Positions 22,201-31,695 of a stretch of 64,000 nucleotides of DNA are shown here, piece after piece. The DNA is from Galaxea fascicularis (lineage: Eukaryota > Cnidaria > Anthozoa > Scleractinia > Euphylliidae), in NCBI GenBank assembly GCA_948470475.1, contig OX419344.1, forward strand, positions 23,242,225-23,306,224, read 5' to 3'. The position numbers and the translations under genes are program-made. Below the pieces are notes generated by a model, which saw only the letters and a program-made list of their open reading frames with translations, was not told the origin of the DNA and did not search any database. Position 1 is the stretch's first letter. The number at the start of each line of letters is the position of its first letter.

Positions 22201-25200
22201 GAAGACAAGAATGGACAAATTTTATTTTATTCTGTTGACAAAGTTTCAATAAAGCTTTACAGTTCCCTACACAAAATACCAAGTGAACACTTGTGTCAAT
22301 AATTAGCCATTTCGGATTTGCACAGGAAACTGGGGCAAGTTTCAAATTTTAAGTAATCGATAAATTGAGACCATCACATGAAAGATACTGTTGAGATTAG
22401 TCATTTCACCAAGTTTGATTCTTTAAGGCTGAACAGAGACCAAGTTATGGACTTTGAAACATGGTTCAAACTCCATACCAACATCTCTAACTTTGAGGCT
22501 GCGTCCCACTAAACCATATAAACTCTTGAAAATATTTTTCAGATTTCTGACATATTGATTTCAACCTCCGTTATTTCCAAACAGGGCTTTTACAGTTGTC
22601 AGAAAACTGAAAAATAGTTTTAAGAGTTTATATGGTTTTGGGGGATGCTGTCACAAAATTAGAGACATTCGTATGGATTTTGAACAATGTCTCAAGGTCC
22701 ATAACTTAGTCTCAGTTCAGCCTTATAGAATCAAACTTGGTGAAACAACTAATCTCAACAGCATCTTTCACGCGATGCTGTCAATTTATCGATTACTTAA
22801 AATTTGAAACTCGTCCCAGTTCCCTGCCCAACTCCGAAATGGACAATAACAAATCCAAGTCCTGCTTACAAGAAACCACCACTAATAAACAATGTCTGCT
22901 CTGGAGAGAACTCATTCAGCAAAGTAAAGTTTGCAAACTTTTGGGGATGAATACAAGTTGTATGTGTGTACATGGCAAATAGTTCACCAACATGTGTACA
23001 AAGGCTGCTCACATGTTGAAGAACCATTTATGCAATGTTCACCCATCAGCGAGCCTGCAAGAGCAGACACCTTTTCTGGCTATTGTTTCACACACTAAGA
23101 AAAGAGCTCTTCTCTTGGTATGTGAAACAATAGCCGGAAAAAAGCATCTACTCTTGCAGGCCATAAATTTGCATTCATGTCACAAGTTCACAAATGTTAC
23201 TTTACAAGTGACTTCAGACTCCTTAAGTACAACATCCAATATTTCAGAGCAACTGATTGCAACATCACAAATCCATTTGAAACAGAGCTTATGCTGCTCA
23301 AGTGTACACCATTTTAAACATTCATCTCCACCTTGTGATCAAAATTGCTCACAAGGAACAAACTAATGTACATGATGTATCCTCAAGTGTCAAAGACAGT
23401 GCTTCAGATAGAATTATGGTGTTACAATCAGTTAAGGCAAAAATATATTGGATGTCACACTCCACAGAAACTGAAGAATAACACCTTCATCCACTGAATA
23501 CTCCATTTACTAGATACAACTGTTGGTACTGTAGTTGCTCAATGAAAAGAAAATTTTGTGCTACTGCAAATTTGAGTTTGGTTTTAAGAGAGGAATTACC
23601 ATATTATTTTTAGGCTTTCCAAAATAAATAATGACTAGAATTTGGCAGCATCTCGACAGGTGTTTTGGTTTGGTCCAACAATTTGTGAGCTGTTTTGGGA
23701 CATTTTTTTTTTAATCTCAAGTTGGTGTTAAAGTTTTTGGTGACCTGTGCAAATCTAAGTTTTGTTTTGGTCAAAACAGAAGAATTGCAACATGTAAGAT
23801 AAGCCTTTGTAAGTTTTAGTCCAAATAAGAAATTTGAAAGCTGTCACAAATATGTAACTTTTGTTCTGGTCCAGTAAATTGTACTTTGTCCAAAAGTCAT
23901 TCATAACAAGTGGAATATTTTGTATTAAAAGAAACTGAGCAACTAAGCAAATGTTGTATCTTGAAAATGCAGCAACTGGGATAAAAGTGAATCAAAACAC
24001 GAGGACATTACAGAAGGGAAATGCATACTGCCTCAAAACTCTTTTTTACACAAACACCTAAAATATTTTGCCTGATAAGTACATGAAAGAATTAATTTGC
24101 AATGAATTTCAAGGATTTTTTGCAATAAAATGCTAAAATTAATCATGCTAAGAGCACTTTTTCCCTTCTGTGACATCTTAGTGTTTCAAGTTCTTTAGAG
24201 CAGACCTTGATAATCAGTGGTGATTTCTTCACCCAAAATTAATGTACAGTGGCCCCTGTGTTGGTCACTTGAGGCAAAGTGGGCATCAAACCACTGCATT
24301 GCAAGAGAACAAATGCCCTGCCTCAGAAGCCCTTTCAGGTAGTGTTAGGAGAAAGCATATGCTGATCAAGATAGGTATTCAATTTGAAATATATAGGGGC
24401 CACTGTACAATAACTAAAAGCACCACAGACATGCAGTCAAAAACAAAGTACCGTTTTCAGCTTAGCACAGTAAAGTGGATAAGAAAATTGAAAAAAAAAT
24501 GTTCTCATGGAAATTATTTTCTGCATGGTAAAGCATGTGTAAAAATAATGGCAACGACATATTTTCATAAAAGAGAATGAAACTTTCTAAGTACAGTGTA
24601 TTTCAATGTGGGTGATTTTCACGATTTTCAATCAGCAATTTGGGTGCATCGCAGCTTTTGCCTTATGTTTCACAAATCAAATGAAAAGTAAGGTCGAAGT
24701 TTCACAGCTTTTCACAATGTTGCATTATATGCAAATGCTACCACCAAGACCACCCTTTTAATTAAATTGAGCAGTATTGAAAACAGTTATTGTTGACAGA
24801 GCAATTTTTGGTTCCTTTTGAAATATCGTTTTCATAAATATTTGTTATTTTGTTTCATCCACCACACACAAACAAGACCTATCTCCCATTACACTGTACC
24901 TCTCAAAATGCCTAGGCCCAGGTGTTGTTTCTGTTTGCCGAACTGATCTTACTGTAACTTTGCTAAGTCAATTTTCTGTCAATACAGTGGATTAAAGCTG
25001 TTGGATAAACAAGCTGTTTGCTGCAAGATGTTTAATAAATAAACTGTTGTTTGTTTTGAGCACAAAAAATTTATTTGTCAACTAGTTGTAAAATACAACA
25101 TTAGCCAAACTGGTTTATCTATTTTTTTTTTCTTCTCTACTGCAGTTTTTGCACTGGTCAAACTGTTTCTTTTCCATTAAAACCTAGACCCAAACAGGTG

Positions 25201-26781
25201 AAAGAACTGGAAGTCAGTGTTGTGTACCCTGCTAATTCGATTTTGTATATTTCCTTTGAAGAATTGATGGTCAGGCAAAATTTGATTAGAGCAACAAAGT
25301 TCAGTACCGTGCATAACACCACAAAGAAAAATTCATGTTTTTTTATTTTTTGGTCTTGTTCAGTTGAGCTTCCAAAAATGTCTGTGAACTGAATTTGATA
25401 TCTTCTCAGTGGAAGATTGTTTAGTAAACATAAACAAACATACAAATAGGAATTTTGGTTTGTTTTAAGAACCTAAAGCTTTTTAGAAATTGGTAGTTTT
25501 CTCTTTTATGTCATAATTAAGTGGAGTACAATCGTCCGGGTGAGTGTAGTCCTGAGAAGGACTGTTTGTGGTGACATTGACTGACATTTCGATAACCTGA
25601 GCGGAAGTCATCATCAGAGTCAAGTGATTTGTGTAACGTCAGTAGATGGTATAAATACTCTGGTCATTGATGTGATAGGTCAACAAAGTCGTGATGTTAT
25701 TGGTCGACTGTCAGTTCAGCCTAGTTGTCATTGGCTGTGAAGACTGTACACAGTGATTGGTGTGTTTTGATCTGTCTTTTGTTAGTCTAATGTGTGTACG
25801 TGTATTGTTAGTAAAATTAGTCAGTCTGTTGTTTGTCTGTTGTAAACAGTGATTGGTGCATTTCGATCACATCAACAACTAGAGTATTTATACCATCTAC
25901 TGACGTTACACAAATCAATTGACTCTGATGATGACTTCCACTCAGGTTGTCGAAATGTCAGTCAATGTCACCACAAACAGTCCTTCTCAGGACTACACTC
26001 ACCCAGACGATCGTACTTCACTTAATTATGATATGACTCCTGGGTTCAAACCATTTACGATCTTTTATGTCAATCAGTTTGCAGCAATCCAATCTACTGA
26101 TCACTTGAATAACATGGCATGTGTTCCATGTTAGGCCTTTTAGTTTAAAAAATGAAATTAGCTTTGTTGTTTAACCCATTCATGGCTGCTAAAGAAAATA
26201 ACCACAATTTCACATGCATGTTTGCATGTCTCATGCCTTGCCTAAATAGGTGCTTTTGACCCCTTTTGTTATCTGTTTTAAGCACAGACATACCAATAAG
26301 GATCCATCTGCAATGTAGTTATTTTGAAGGTCTGAAGAAAAAACATTTTTTTGTACGCATGCAGAAAATCTCATTTTGCTTCATTTCAAATCAGCTGCTG
26401 TGTACCTTGCAACAATGTTCTAATTTTTCAAGATGCCAATGCAGACCCCTTCACCATATTTGTGAACAAAATTATTAAATTCTTGAAATAATAATGAAGA
26501 ATCTCGCTAAAACATTTGGAATTGATTGCAAACAGAGGCTTAGCTGAATGAATAATGCAAGAAATCTTATAATGCCTCTTCCTCTGTGTATCCTCATTCA
26601 CAAAATTTAAAAACAAATGAACAATATTCAACTGGATACAGTGTTCATTCTAGGATACATTTTTGTGCACTTTGTGCAGTTTTCTGGCAGACTGATGGAA
26701 ATAAATAATTGTTCCTGTGTGTCACCTGTATCGCACTTTATTGTCGACTCGACTCACTTGTTCTTTCAGAACCAAGAGTGA
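13233..26781 (+). CDS. Candidate four-exon gene, small basic protein of unknown function
   Basis: Predicted CDS join: 13233-13344, 16609-16741, 25146-25197, 26770-26781 (309 nt, 102 residues plus stop). Exon 1 starts at ATG 13233 (MFDDVLSRGGFGWLQTGNLF) and ends at GAG|GTAAGA in phase 1. Exon 2 follows TTTCTTAG, is open in only the required frame (contains QVTGIEVTKLRQYEEVPYTS then QTRRRLTGESFATAR) and ends at GAG|GTAAGA in phase 2. Exon 3 has a strong acceptor (long T/C run then CTGCAG|) and donor CAG|GTGAAA. Exon 4 follows TTCTTTCAG and stops after three codons. All phases agree (1,2,0). The product is basic and Tyr/Ser/Thr/Arg-rich with no signal peptide, membrane helix or known domain visible to me. 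An alternative last exon after the acceptor at 19392-19393 (phase 2, reading SRGGTHKPNVADQHSC, then stop) is also possible. The frame stays open upstream of the ATG to 13203, so exon 1 could be internal. Confidence 0.5.
13761..13907 (-). mobile_element. Palindromic MITE family A copy 1
   Basis: 147-bp foldback with ends GGCCCGGTTGTTCAAA...TTTGAACAACCGGGGCC and an interior of TGGATAGCGCTATCCACCGG-type sequence and its inverse. Same family as 58621-58767 in opposite orientation. Probable 2-bp target duplication AG. No coding capacity. Confidence 0.8.
15984..16222. mobile_element. MITE sharing family A termini
   Basis: Perfect 20-bp terminal inverted repeats GGGCCCGGTTGTTCGAAAGC frame 239 bp. 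The first 13 bp of the ends match family A (GGCCCGGTTGTTC), but the interior is different and not palindromic throughout, so the two families were probably mobilised by the same transposase. Confidence 0.75.
16249..16402. repeat. Imperfect inverted repeat (foldback)
   Basis: TAAAATTTAAATTCAGGTTA on the left pairs with the inverse on the right, continuing through AAATGTTTAAC and TTGATT...AAATC / GAAATTGATTTTCAA; loop near 16325. It starts only about 27 bp after the previous MITE. Likely another short non-autonomous element. Confidence 0.55.
17306..18222 (-). mobile_element. Decayed Penelope-like element with inverted terminal repeats
   Basis: The ends are an inverted pair: TGAAGTACGATCGTCCGGGTGAGTG-like (left, from about 17337) and its complement at 18138-18220. 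Between them, on the minus strand (about 18039-17800), lies a GIY-YIG endonuclease fragment reading YKIKYCDCQAIYIGETGRNL, then broken by stops, with later residues resembling NNIAEHYFQTNHRIDWDSAE. GIY-YIG plus flanking repeats is the signature of Penelope-like retroelements. No reverse transcriptase is left. Confidence 0.65.
18552..18640 (+). repeat. Degenerate tRNA-like SINE head
   Basis: CTAATTCAGTGGTGAGAGC resembles an A box and D arm, and GAGGTTTTGATTCTCAG about 30 nt later resembles a B box and T arm. A poly-C run precedes it. No acceptor stem pairs, so it is a SINE-like relic. Confidence 0.4.
19400..22200. repeat. Large diverged inverted duplication centred near 21371
   Basis: The left arm (minus, 21370 down to about 19400) and the right arm (plus, 21371 up to about 22200) carry the same sequence in opposite orientation. 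Matching stretches include GGAAAGAAC near the centre; ATTAACTGATTTT; a region coding MLxNPxQxLxIxNxQCE in both arms; and KLSPPLxVPxPL with a following GAATC.TCAAAGT in both. The right arm lacks about 1.4 kb present in the left. The left arm keeps long protein-like frames (for example 21229-20897 minus, 110 codons). The original unit looks like a broken gene or an unidentified retroelement; I do not recognise the protein. Confidence 0.6.
21673..22120. mobile_element. 448-bp foldback MITE with TTAA target duplication
   Basis: Arms of about 200 bp starting AGTGCACCTAACCCCAAACT fold back around 21900. TTAA flanks it (21669-21672 and 22121-22124), as in piggyBac-type insertion. It sits inside the right arm of the inverted duplication. 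The left arm has the matching uninterrupted site (CCACTTGAGAGTG, about 19583-19596 minus), which works as an empty site. Confidence 0.8.
22308..22842. mobile_element. Foldback element of about 535 bp
   Basis: Left arm from CCATTTCGGATTTGCACAGG, right arm ending in its diverged inverse CCAACTCCGAAATGG. Arms of about 240 bp match through TTAAGTAATCGATAAATTGA and AACCATATAAACTCTT. The loop lies near 22575. No flanking duplication is clear. Confidence 0.6.
23053..23161. repeat. 109-bp palindrome
   Basis: GCCTGCAAGAG...CTCTTGCAGGC arms continue through GGCTATTGTTTCACA and TTGTGAAACAATAGCC-type complements, meeting at AAGAGCTCTT. Probably a small foldback element. Confidence 0.65.
24247..24405. 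mobile_element. Short MITE with TA target site
   Basis: Terminal inverted repeats CAGTGGCCCCT...AGGGGCCACTG, 159 bp apart, each followed outside by TA. Size and TA suggest a Tc1/mariner-type non-autonomous element. Confidence 0.65.
25510..26069 (-). mobile_element. Penelope-like terminal repeats, second copy
   Basis: Same inverted terminal sequences as 17306-18222 (CGTCCGGGTGAGTGTAGTCC at the left, its complement at 25975-26020), but only about 250 bp of interior remain and no GIY-YIG core. The right-hand repeat continues beyond the cysteine-free [15 protein letters not shown] stretch to ACGATCTTTTATG near 26069. Confidence 0.6.
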
Positions 26782-27675
26782 AGAAGCCAAGACCAATGCC
26801 CTAATTTTGTATATTACTTTGTTGATTTAACAGTTTTAAGCTCAAAAGGAGAAACTGACCCATATTCAAATATTTTGGAAAAATGTCCCTTCTCGTTTAT
26901 CAGATGTCCCAATTTTTTTGTGGCAATGGGACACATACCTTACTTGGAACAATTTCTAGAATGACCACTGTGGATAACAAACCCAAATCCTCTCTTGTGG
27001 CTGAATTTTTGCCTTTTGAATTTGTTTTGGGATGATACTTAATCAACAAAATATAGTGCGTTTTTCAGAGAAAATATGAAATTTTGGCAATTCCTGAGTA
27101 TGTGATTGGTGCTATATTTTCAAGTTTCACTGGAGTCCTTTATCAAAGTGAAAATTTGTGCAGCCATCAATGGGTTTAAAACCATAATTACCATCTGCTA
27201 GTACTCTTAGGTTTAAATAGAAGTTGACTTGAAAAGGTTCTTATCCACTTCAAAACTGAGCTAAGACTGGGCTAAAACAGCTGCTGAGTAGCGTGTTTCA
27301 ACACTAACTTTTGCACATGTTCATAAAAAGAACATGAGCTTGAACACGTTTTGGCATTCAACTGAAAAGCATGTCTGTGGAGCTTTTAATTTACTTAAGC
27401 AGAACTTGGTTAAGCTATACAATGCAGTGATCAATAAATGAGCTATATCATCAAAGACACACCCAGAACATTCAGCAAGGGGCAAGAGGAAGTGGGTTAA
27501 AAAACCCATCCCCCCCTAACTTCAGCTGTTCTAGGGAATACCCTAGACGGACTAAATGCTTATTTCAGGCTAATTTGATCACACAAAATCTAGTACTTAT
27601 TTCTACATGCCTGGGCAATGTCTATATGACAATAATGTCTTGATTTGATCAATGCATTAAGACACATGTGTTTAC

Positions 27676-28540
27676 CTGGTTTCCAAAACAGTAAAATCAT
27701 GTCTTTTCTTGTAGCTTTAGTCTCACGTTCTGTCTTGTACTGAATCGTTTTGTCTTCAGCTGTAGAGGAAACATCAAAAACAGTTTTAGAGAAGGTGGAA
27801 CTTTCTTTTATGTCATTCTATTTACAATAGATTTATTTTTCATTAGGCTATCTTTTTTTACAACAAAGTGATACTTTACCTTTACTGTAAAATCTGTGTT
27901 TTGAAGTGTGATTCCAAAAAATATACATGCCTCACCAAGAAAGCTCCCAGGAGCAAAATATTTCAAAGTAAAGTATGAAAAAGTGGAGGGATCTGACCCA
28001 AAAGTTCTTAATGTTTTTCCAATACAATATTATTTGTTCCATCTTGAAACACTCACTCCCAGTGCATATTTCAACATCAGTATATTGAGATATTGAGGCA
28101 TTATGCCCACCATGGGGTGCTTGCAAAAAATTATCATTCAAAACAAAAAATGACAGAGGCCCAACAAATTAGTGTTTATTTTGGGGGGGAGGGGGGGGGG
28201 GGGTGGGTAATAGTAAAGTTTACTGAGGGACTAACCCATTCGTCCCATAACCAGAGCTTTGCTTTACAACTACTGTCACAGGCTGACACCATAGAAATTT
28301 TGTACAGTGTCTACAGTAAGCTTACATCCTAATGAGAGAACTTCGAATTCATGTACATACATATGCAATCCATGCTAGCTCTTTGCTCATCACATTTTAG
28401 AGGATGCCGATCAAGAAACGTAGTAATATTACCAGGATACAATAACTTTAATGATAACACTGAGATAATTAAACGAAGCTTACCTGAGCTTTGGATATTT
28501 CGTTGGTGGTCACAGCATTGTATTACTGACTGTGCACGAG
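27676..28540 (-). CDS. Two exons of an unknown minus-strand gene (partial)
   Basis: Exon 28484-28540 lies between TCTCTTAG and GTAAGC and is open in one frame only (RAQSVIQCCDHQRNIQSS). Exon 27676-27759 lies between TCCTCTACAG and GTAAAC and is open in one frame (EDKTIQYKTERETKATRKDM then ILLFWKP). Phase 1 at both ends joins them without a stop. A possible 24-nt microexon (26944-26967, CCACAG before, GTAAGG after) keeps the phase. I find no start codon in frame upstream; the first ATG in frame is the Met of ...RKDM in the second exon, so the upstream exon may be 5' UTR. No domain recognised; the 3' part of the gene was not found. Confidence 0.35.
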
Positions 28541-28684
28541 CTAAGAGACAGATTAAAAACTTCAGTTAACCTCTTTTTCAAACTATACACGAATAATGAA
28601 ACCGGAGGAAAGAAATACTCAAAACTGCACAGCTACAAACCTGTTAAAGTGTTCTTTTTCGACAGTTTAAATGGCGAGTAAAAC

Positions 28685-28757
28685 CAAGATGGCGGAACTA
28701 ACCTTACAATGAATGCTGGGACATCTCGAGAAGTGTTCGCGCCGTTCGCGCCAAAAA
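28685..28757 (-). promoter_or_regulatory. Promoter-like region with YY1 and E2F motifs
   Basis: CAAGATGGCGG (28685-28695) matches the YY1 consensus, and TTCGCGCCAAAAA (28745-28757) matches E2F; the region is CpG-rich compared with its surroundings. A donor-like GTAAGG on the minus strand at about 28702-28707 would end a first non-coding exon. It lies about 150-270 bp upstream of the exon at 28540, so it is a plausible start for that gene. Confidence 0.35.
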
Positions 28758-28821
28758 TTTCGCTTGCGGGGAGGACCTTGGGGAGGAAGACACGTTTGTA
28801 ACTTTTCTGGTATTCCTTCAA

Positions 28822-30017
28822 TATCGTGTGTTTAAGCCGTAGCTACTCAAGCGATTGACACACGAGTGACAAAGTCTGTGATTTTGCCGCGAAAAGTTCA
28901 GGAACACCCAACGGGCCATTTTTTCAAAATTCATCAAAATATATCATAACCATAAAAACCCAAAAATTAGCCTTTTTGGAGCAATTTCTCTATCTGCTGG
29001 GAAAATTTTATCTGTTCCGCACTCCCAGCAAGAACAGACCAAAAATTCCGTTTGCCAGCAGGGCCGGGAGGAAGTTTCCCAGCCAGCAAGCAAAACAATT
29101 CAATTCAATAAAACGTACGCCAACATGGGCGTGGCAAAACGCCTCAAATATACCCATCACTGAAGGGCTGGGGGGGTGGGGGGAGGGAAGGGAAAGATAG
29201 GCACATTCCCTAGCAATAAACGTCACAAATCTATTCCTCCAAGAACAGGCGCGACGGCATTTTACCAGTAGGTTACCAAATTTCCTCTCCAGCCAGCACA
29301 TACCACCACTTTTTTCCCAGTAACTTCCCGACACCTCTTTTCCAGCCAGCACATACACCCTCTGCGGAACACCTATTTTGCGGAACAGCTCCGTTGGGGG
29401 CCCCTGAAGGTTCAAGTCATTGAATTCCTTGCCATTACGAGGGTGGCTACACGTGTAATTTTCACCGCGCGCTGGCGACGCGATAATTTTTGAAAAAAAT
29501 CGCATCACCATCGCAAGCAAAAAATCTCTCGTGTCGCAGCCGCTTCAAGAAGCACCTTCCCATGAAAGTCAGACGAAATGCCGGTTTTTGGACCATGCGT
29601 AGAACGAAAAAAGGAGCCACTGTCCTAAGGGGAGACTGTAAACTTTCCTATGTGCAGGTAGCGCAGACAAATGGAGCGGCTTATAAAGGGGCTGACGGAA
29701 ATTCTCGACTATAAAATAACAGCTTGAAAACTCTCTATCCGGCCTAAAAATACGACCACTTGTTTATAGGAATTCTTTTCATGACAACGTGCCACTTGTA
29801 CTTGCGCAACCTCATGAGTAATCAGCGCTGAACGGACACTATGACGTTGACTTATTTCGGAGAAATTTGGTTTGTCTGGTGTAAACTACTCCAAAGCTAA
29901 ACACCTCAGTAATCAGTTTTGTTTATTGTGTCAGAGATGTCCACCCTAAACAGAGGTTAGACGTCAGCAGACCGACGAAGCTCATCGAGGATGAGCCAAG
30001 CTTCCGGTGGCCGCCTA
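28822..30017. other. No gene recognised; low-complexity and repeat-like
   Basis: Contains a CCAGCCAGCACATAC motif repeated near 29290 and 29345 and related CAGCCAGCAAG near 29090, suggesting an old repeat. The 170-codon minus-strand frame through this segment consists of these repeats and shows no domain. Confidence 0.35.
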
Positions 30018-30310
30018 AGGGCCGATTTACACGGTACGATTCGTCGCGCACGTCTTGGCATATGCGACACAACGTAGAACAAAGTTATGTCGTGTGAATG
30101 CTCCTACAACGTCTCTACGACAGATGCACGCGGCCTAAAAGTTGTCGTAGGATTTTGAATCATGTTTTAAAACCATACAACAGTCGTAGGTATAGGTAAC
30201 ATTGAATGACAAGTGTCGTGTGCGATTTTTTGCGTAGCGCGAGCAGCGCCCGCTACAGAAGTTTCATGCGACAGTCGTCAGCAAAAATCTTACCGTGTAA
30301 ATCGACCTTA
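30018..30310 (+). mobile_element. MITE family B copy 3
   Basis: GGGCCGATTTACACGGTACG...GTGTAAATCGACC ends and the same interior as the copies at 3.1 and 3.6 kb, in the orientation of the 3123 copy. The flanks end in TAA/TTAA so the target duplication is not clear. Confidence 0.75.
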
Positions 30311-30489
30311 AGAGGGGCGTGTCTTAGAGTGCCAATCTTGTACAATTGAACTCTTTAACTGTGTTACAAAGGAACCGTTGATATCCAAAATAAAATAGGG
30401 GTAGGAATGGGAAAACTGTTGAAAGCTGTTATACTCCGATATGTGATCATTCGTCCCCGTTTTCTGCGAGTATATTGAGGACGTTTCCC

Positions 30490-30560
30490 ACGCGTTCTTG
30501 AACCCACGACCTCCCGCACGTTAGTCCAGAACTCTACCAACTGAGCTAACCGGTCGGCGG
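30490..30560 (-). repeat. tRNA-like SINE head
   Basis: On the minus strand GACCGGTTAGCTCAGTTGG (A box) and GGGTTCAAGAAC (B box, 30494-30505) with about 30 nt between. It is closely similar to the SINE head at 55.4 kb. The 3' side does not pair as an acceptor stem. Confidence 0.55.
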
Positions 30561-31488
30561 TTCTCCTTTACGAGCCTCTTTCAAGCGAAAAGAAAATACG
30601 CCTGGACGAAGGTTTTCCTAAAACAGGTTTTAATTATCAGTAACTGATCCAGCTCCGTTGTGATAAACACAAAAGTATTGCATGGCTGGTATAAACTTCT
30701 GCGAGGTTGTTTTCAAACTTCTTTAAACTTTTTTCGAAACTTATAATTTACAAAAGGGCTCTCTTCATCTTTCTTTACATAGACATCTATATTCTAGCTT
30801 ACAAAATCGACTGTATGACTGAAAAAAATCTTAGAAAATTCAAGCAACAATTTCTCTGCGCAATCTACATGATCGTTGAAGTTTACTTAGTAAGACTATT
30901 TGGCATTCTAGTTACTTGTTGCTCACATCGTCGTCAATATGTTTCTTATAAGTCCAAGTTCAGCTCACCAATATACAAGACTGAGGTGGGGGGGGGGGGG
31001 GGATTTTTCAATTCAGTTCTGATATTCATCCAAGACAATGTTCAAGCACCGAATCACTTCGTCAGTCTCTTTAAAGTATTGCTGAAAACACATCTACAAC
31101 ACACATCTCATAATTTGATCCCCTTCAAAGTCAATGTTTGTTTTAAAAGCAAACTGCATTGGAAACGTTGTAACATGAGGGGGAAACCATTAACACTTCA
31201 AATTTCAGTTATAAGATGTGCTTTTTTCGTCTCTAATAAGCGGGCTTTGTATAAAAATAATATTTCAAATAAAGTCTTCCTTAGATAAGGCGAATGTTTA
31301 GATTACGACTGAATTCTCCGTTAAATAGTCAAAGAAACAGATTAAAGTGAATTTAGCAGGTAGAAAACAACATACTTACGGAAAAAATTGTTTGCTTGTT
31401 GGAACAAGTCAAAAAGTTAAGGATGGACAGCACATAAATAAAGGCATCGTAGGGGAAAGAGAAAACGGAAAAAAGGAAATCTCGTTCG

Positions 31489-31695
31489 TCAACAATCGTG
31501 GTCACACAACATGTCTTGAATGTAAGCGTAGACTACGAACGCGATGTACATCAAGAAAAAAGACAAGCCAACTTGTCTGTTAAGTTTAAAACGCATCCCG
31601 GCAAAAATCCCAAGGGCTATGATGAGAATTAGAAGGAGAATGAAACCAAATTTGACGTGTGGTACCATGATTAGACTTCCATCGGAAAACATTTT
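31489..31695 (-). CDS. SLC24A: NCKX exon 10: last two helices and stop
   Basis: Acceptor CTTCTTCTTAG; encodes two final helices ([40 protein letters not shown]) and ends CDHDC, TGA at 31491-31489. The length and layout fit the C-terminus of NCKX proteins. Confidence 0.92.
   Translation of the reverse strand, partial: KMFSDGSLIMVPHVKFGFILLLILIIALGIFAGMRFKLNRQVGLSFFLMYIAFVVYAYIQDMLCDHDC

Noticed and set aside
29008..29520. 170-codon minus-strand open frame
   Set aside because: Built from short repeats (SCQPAHT-type CCAGCCAGCACATA copies) and a G-rich patch; no domain, no splice context.
30707..31288. 193-codon plus-strand open frame
   Set aside because: Runs through a poly-G tract and AT-rich DNA; composition is that of non-coding sequence and no family is recognisable.
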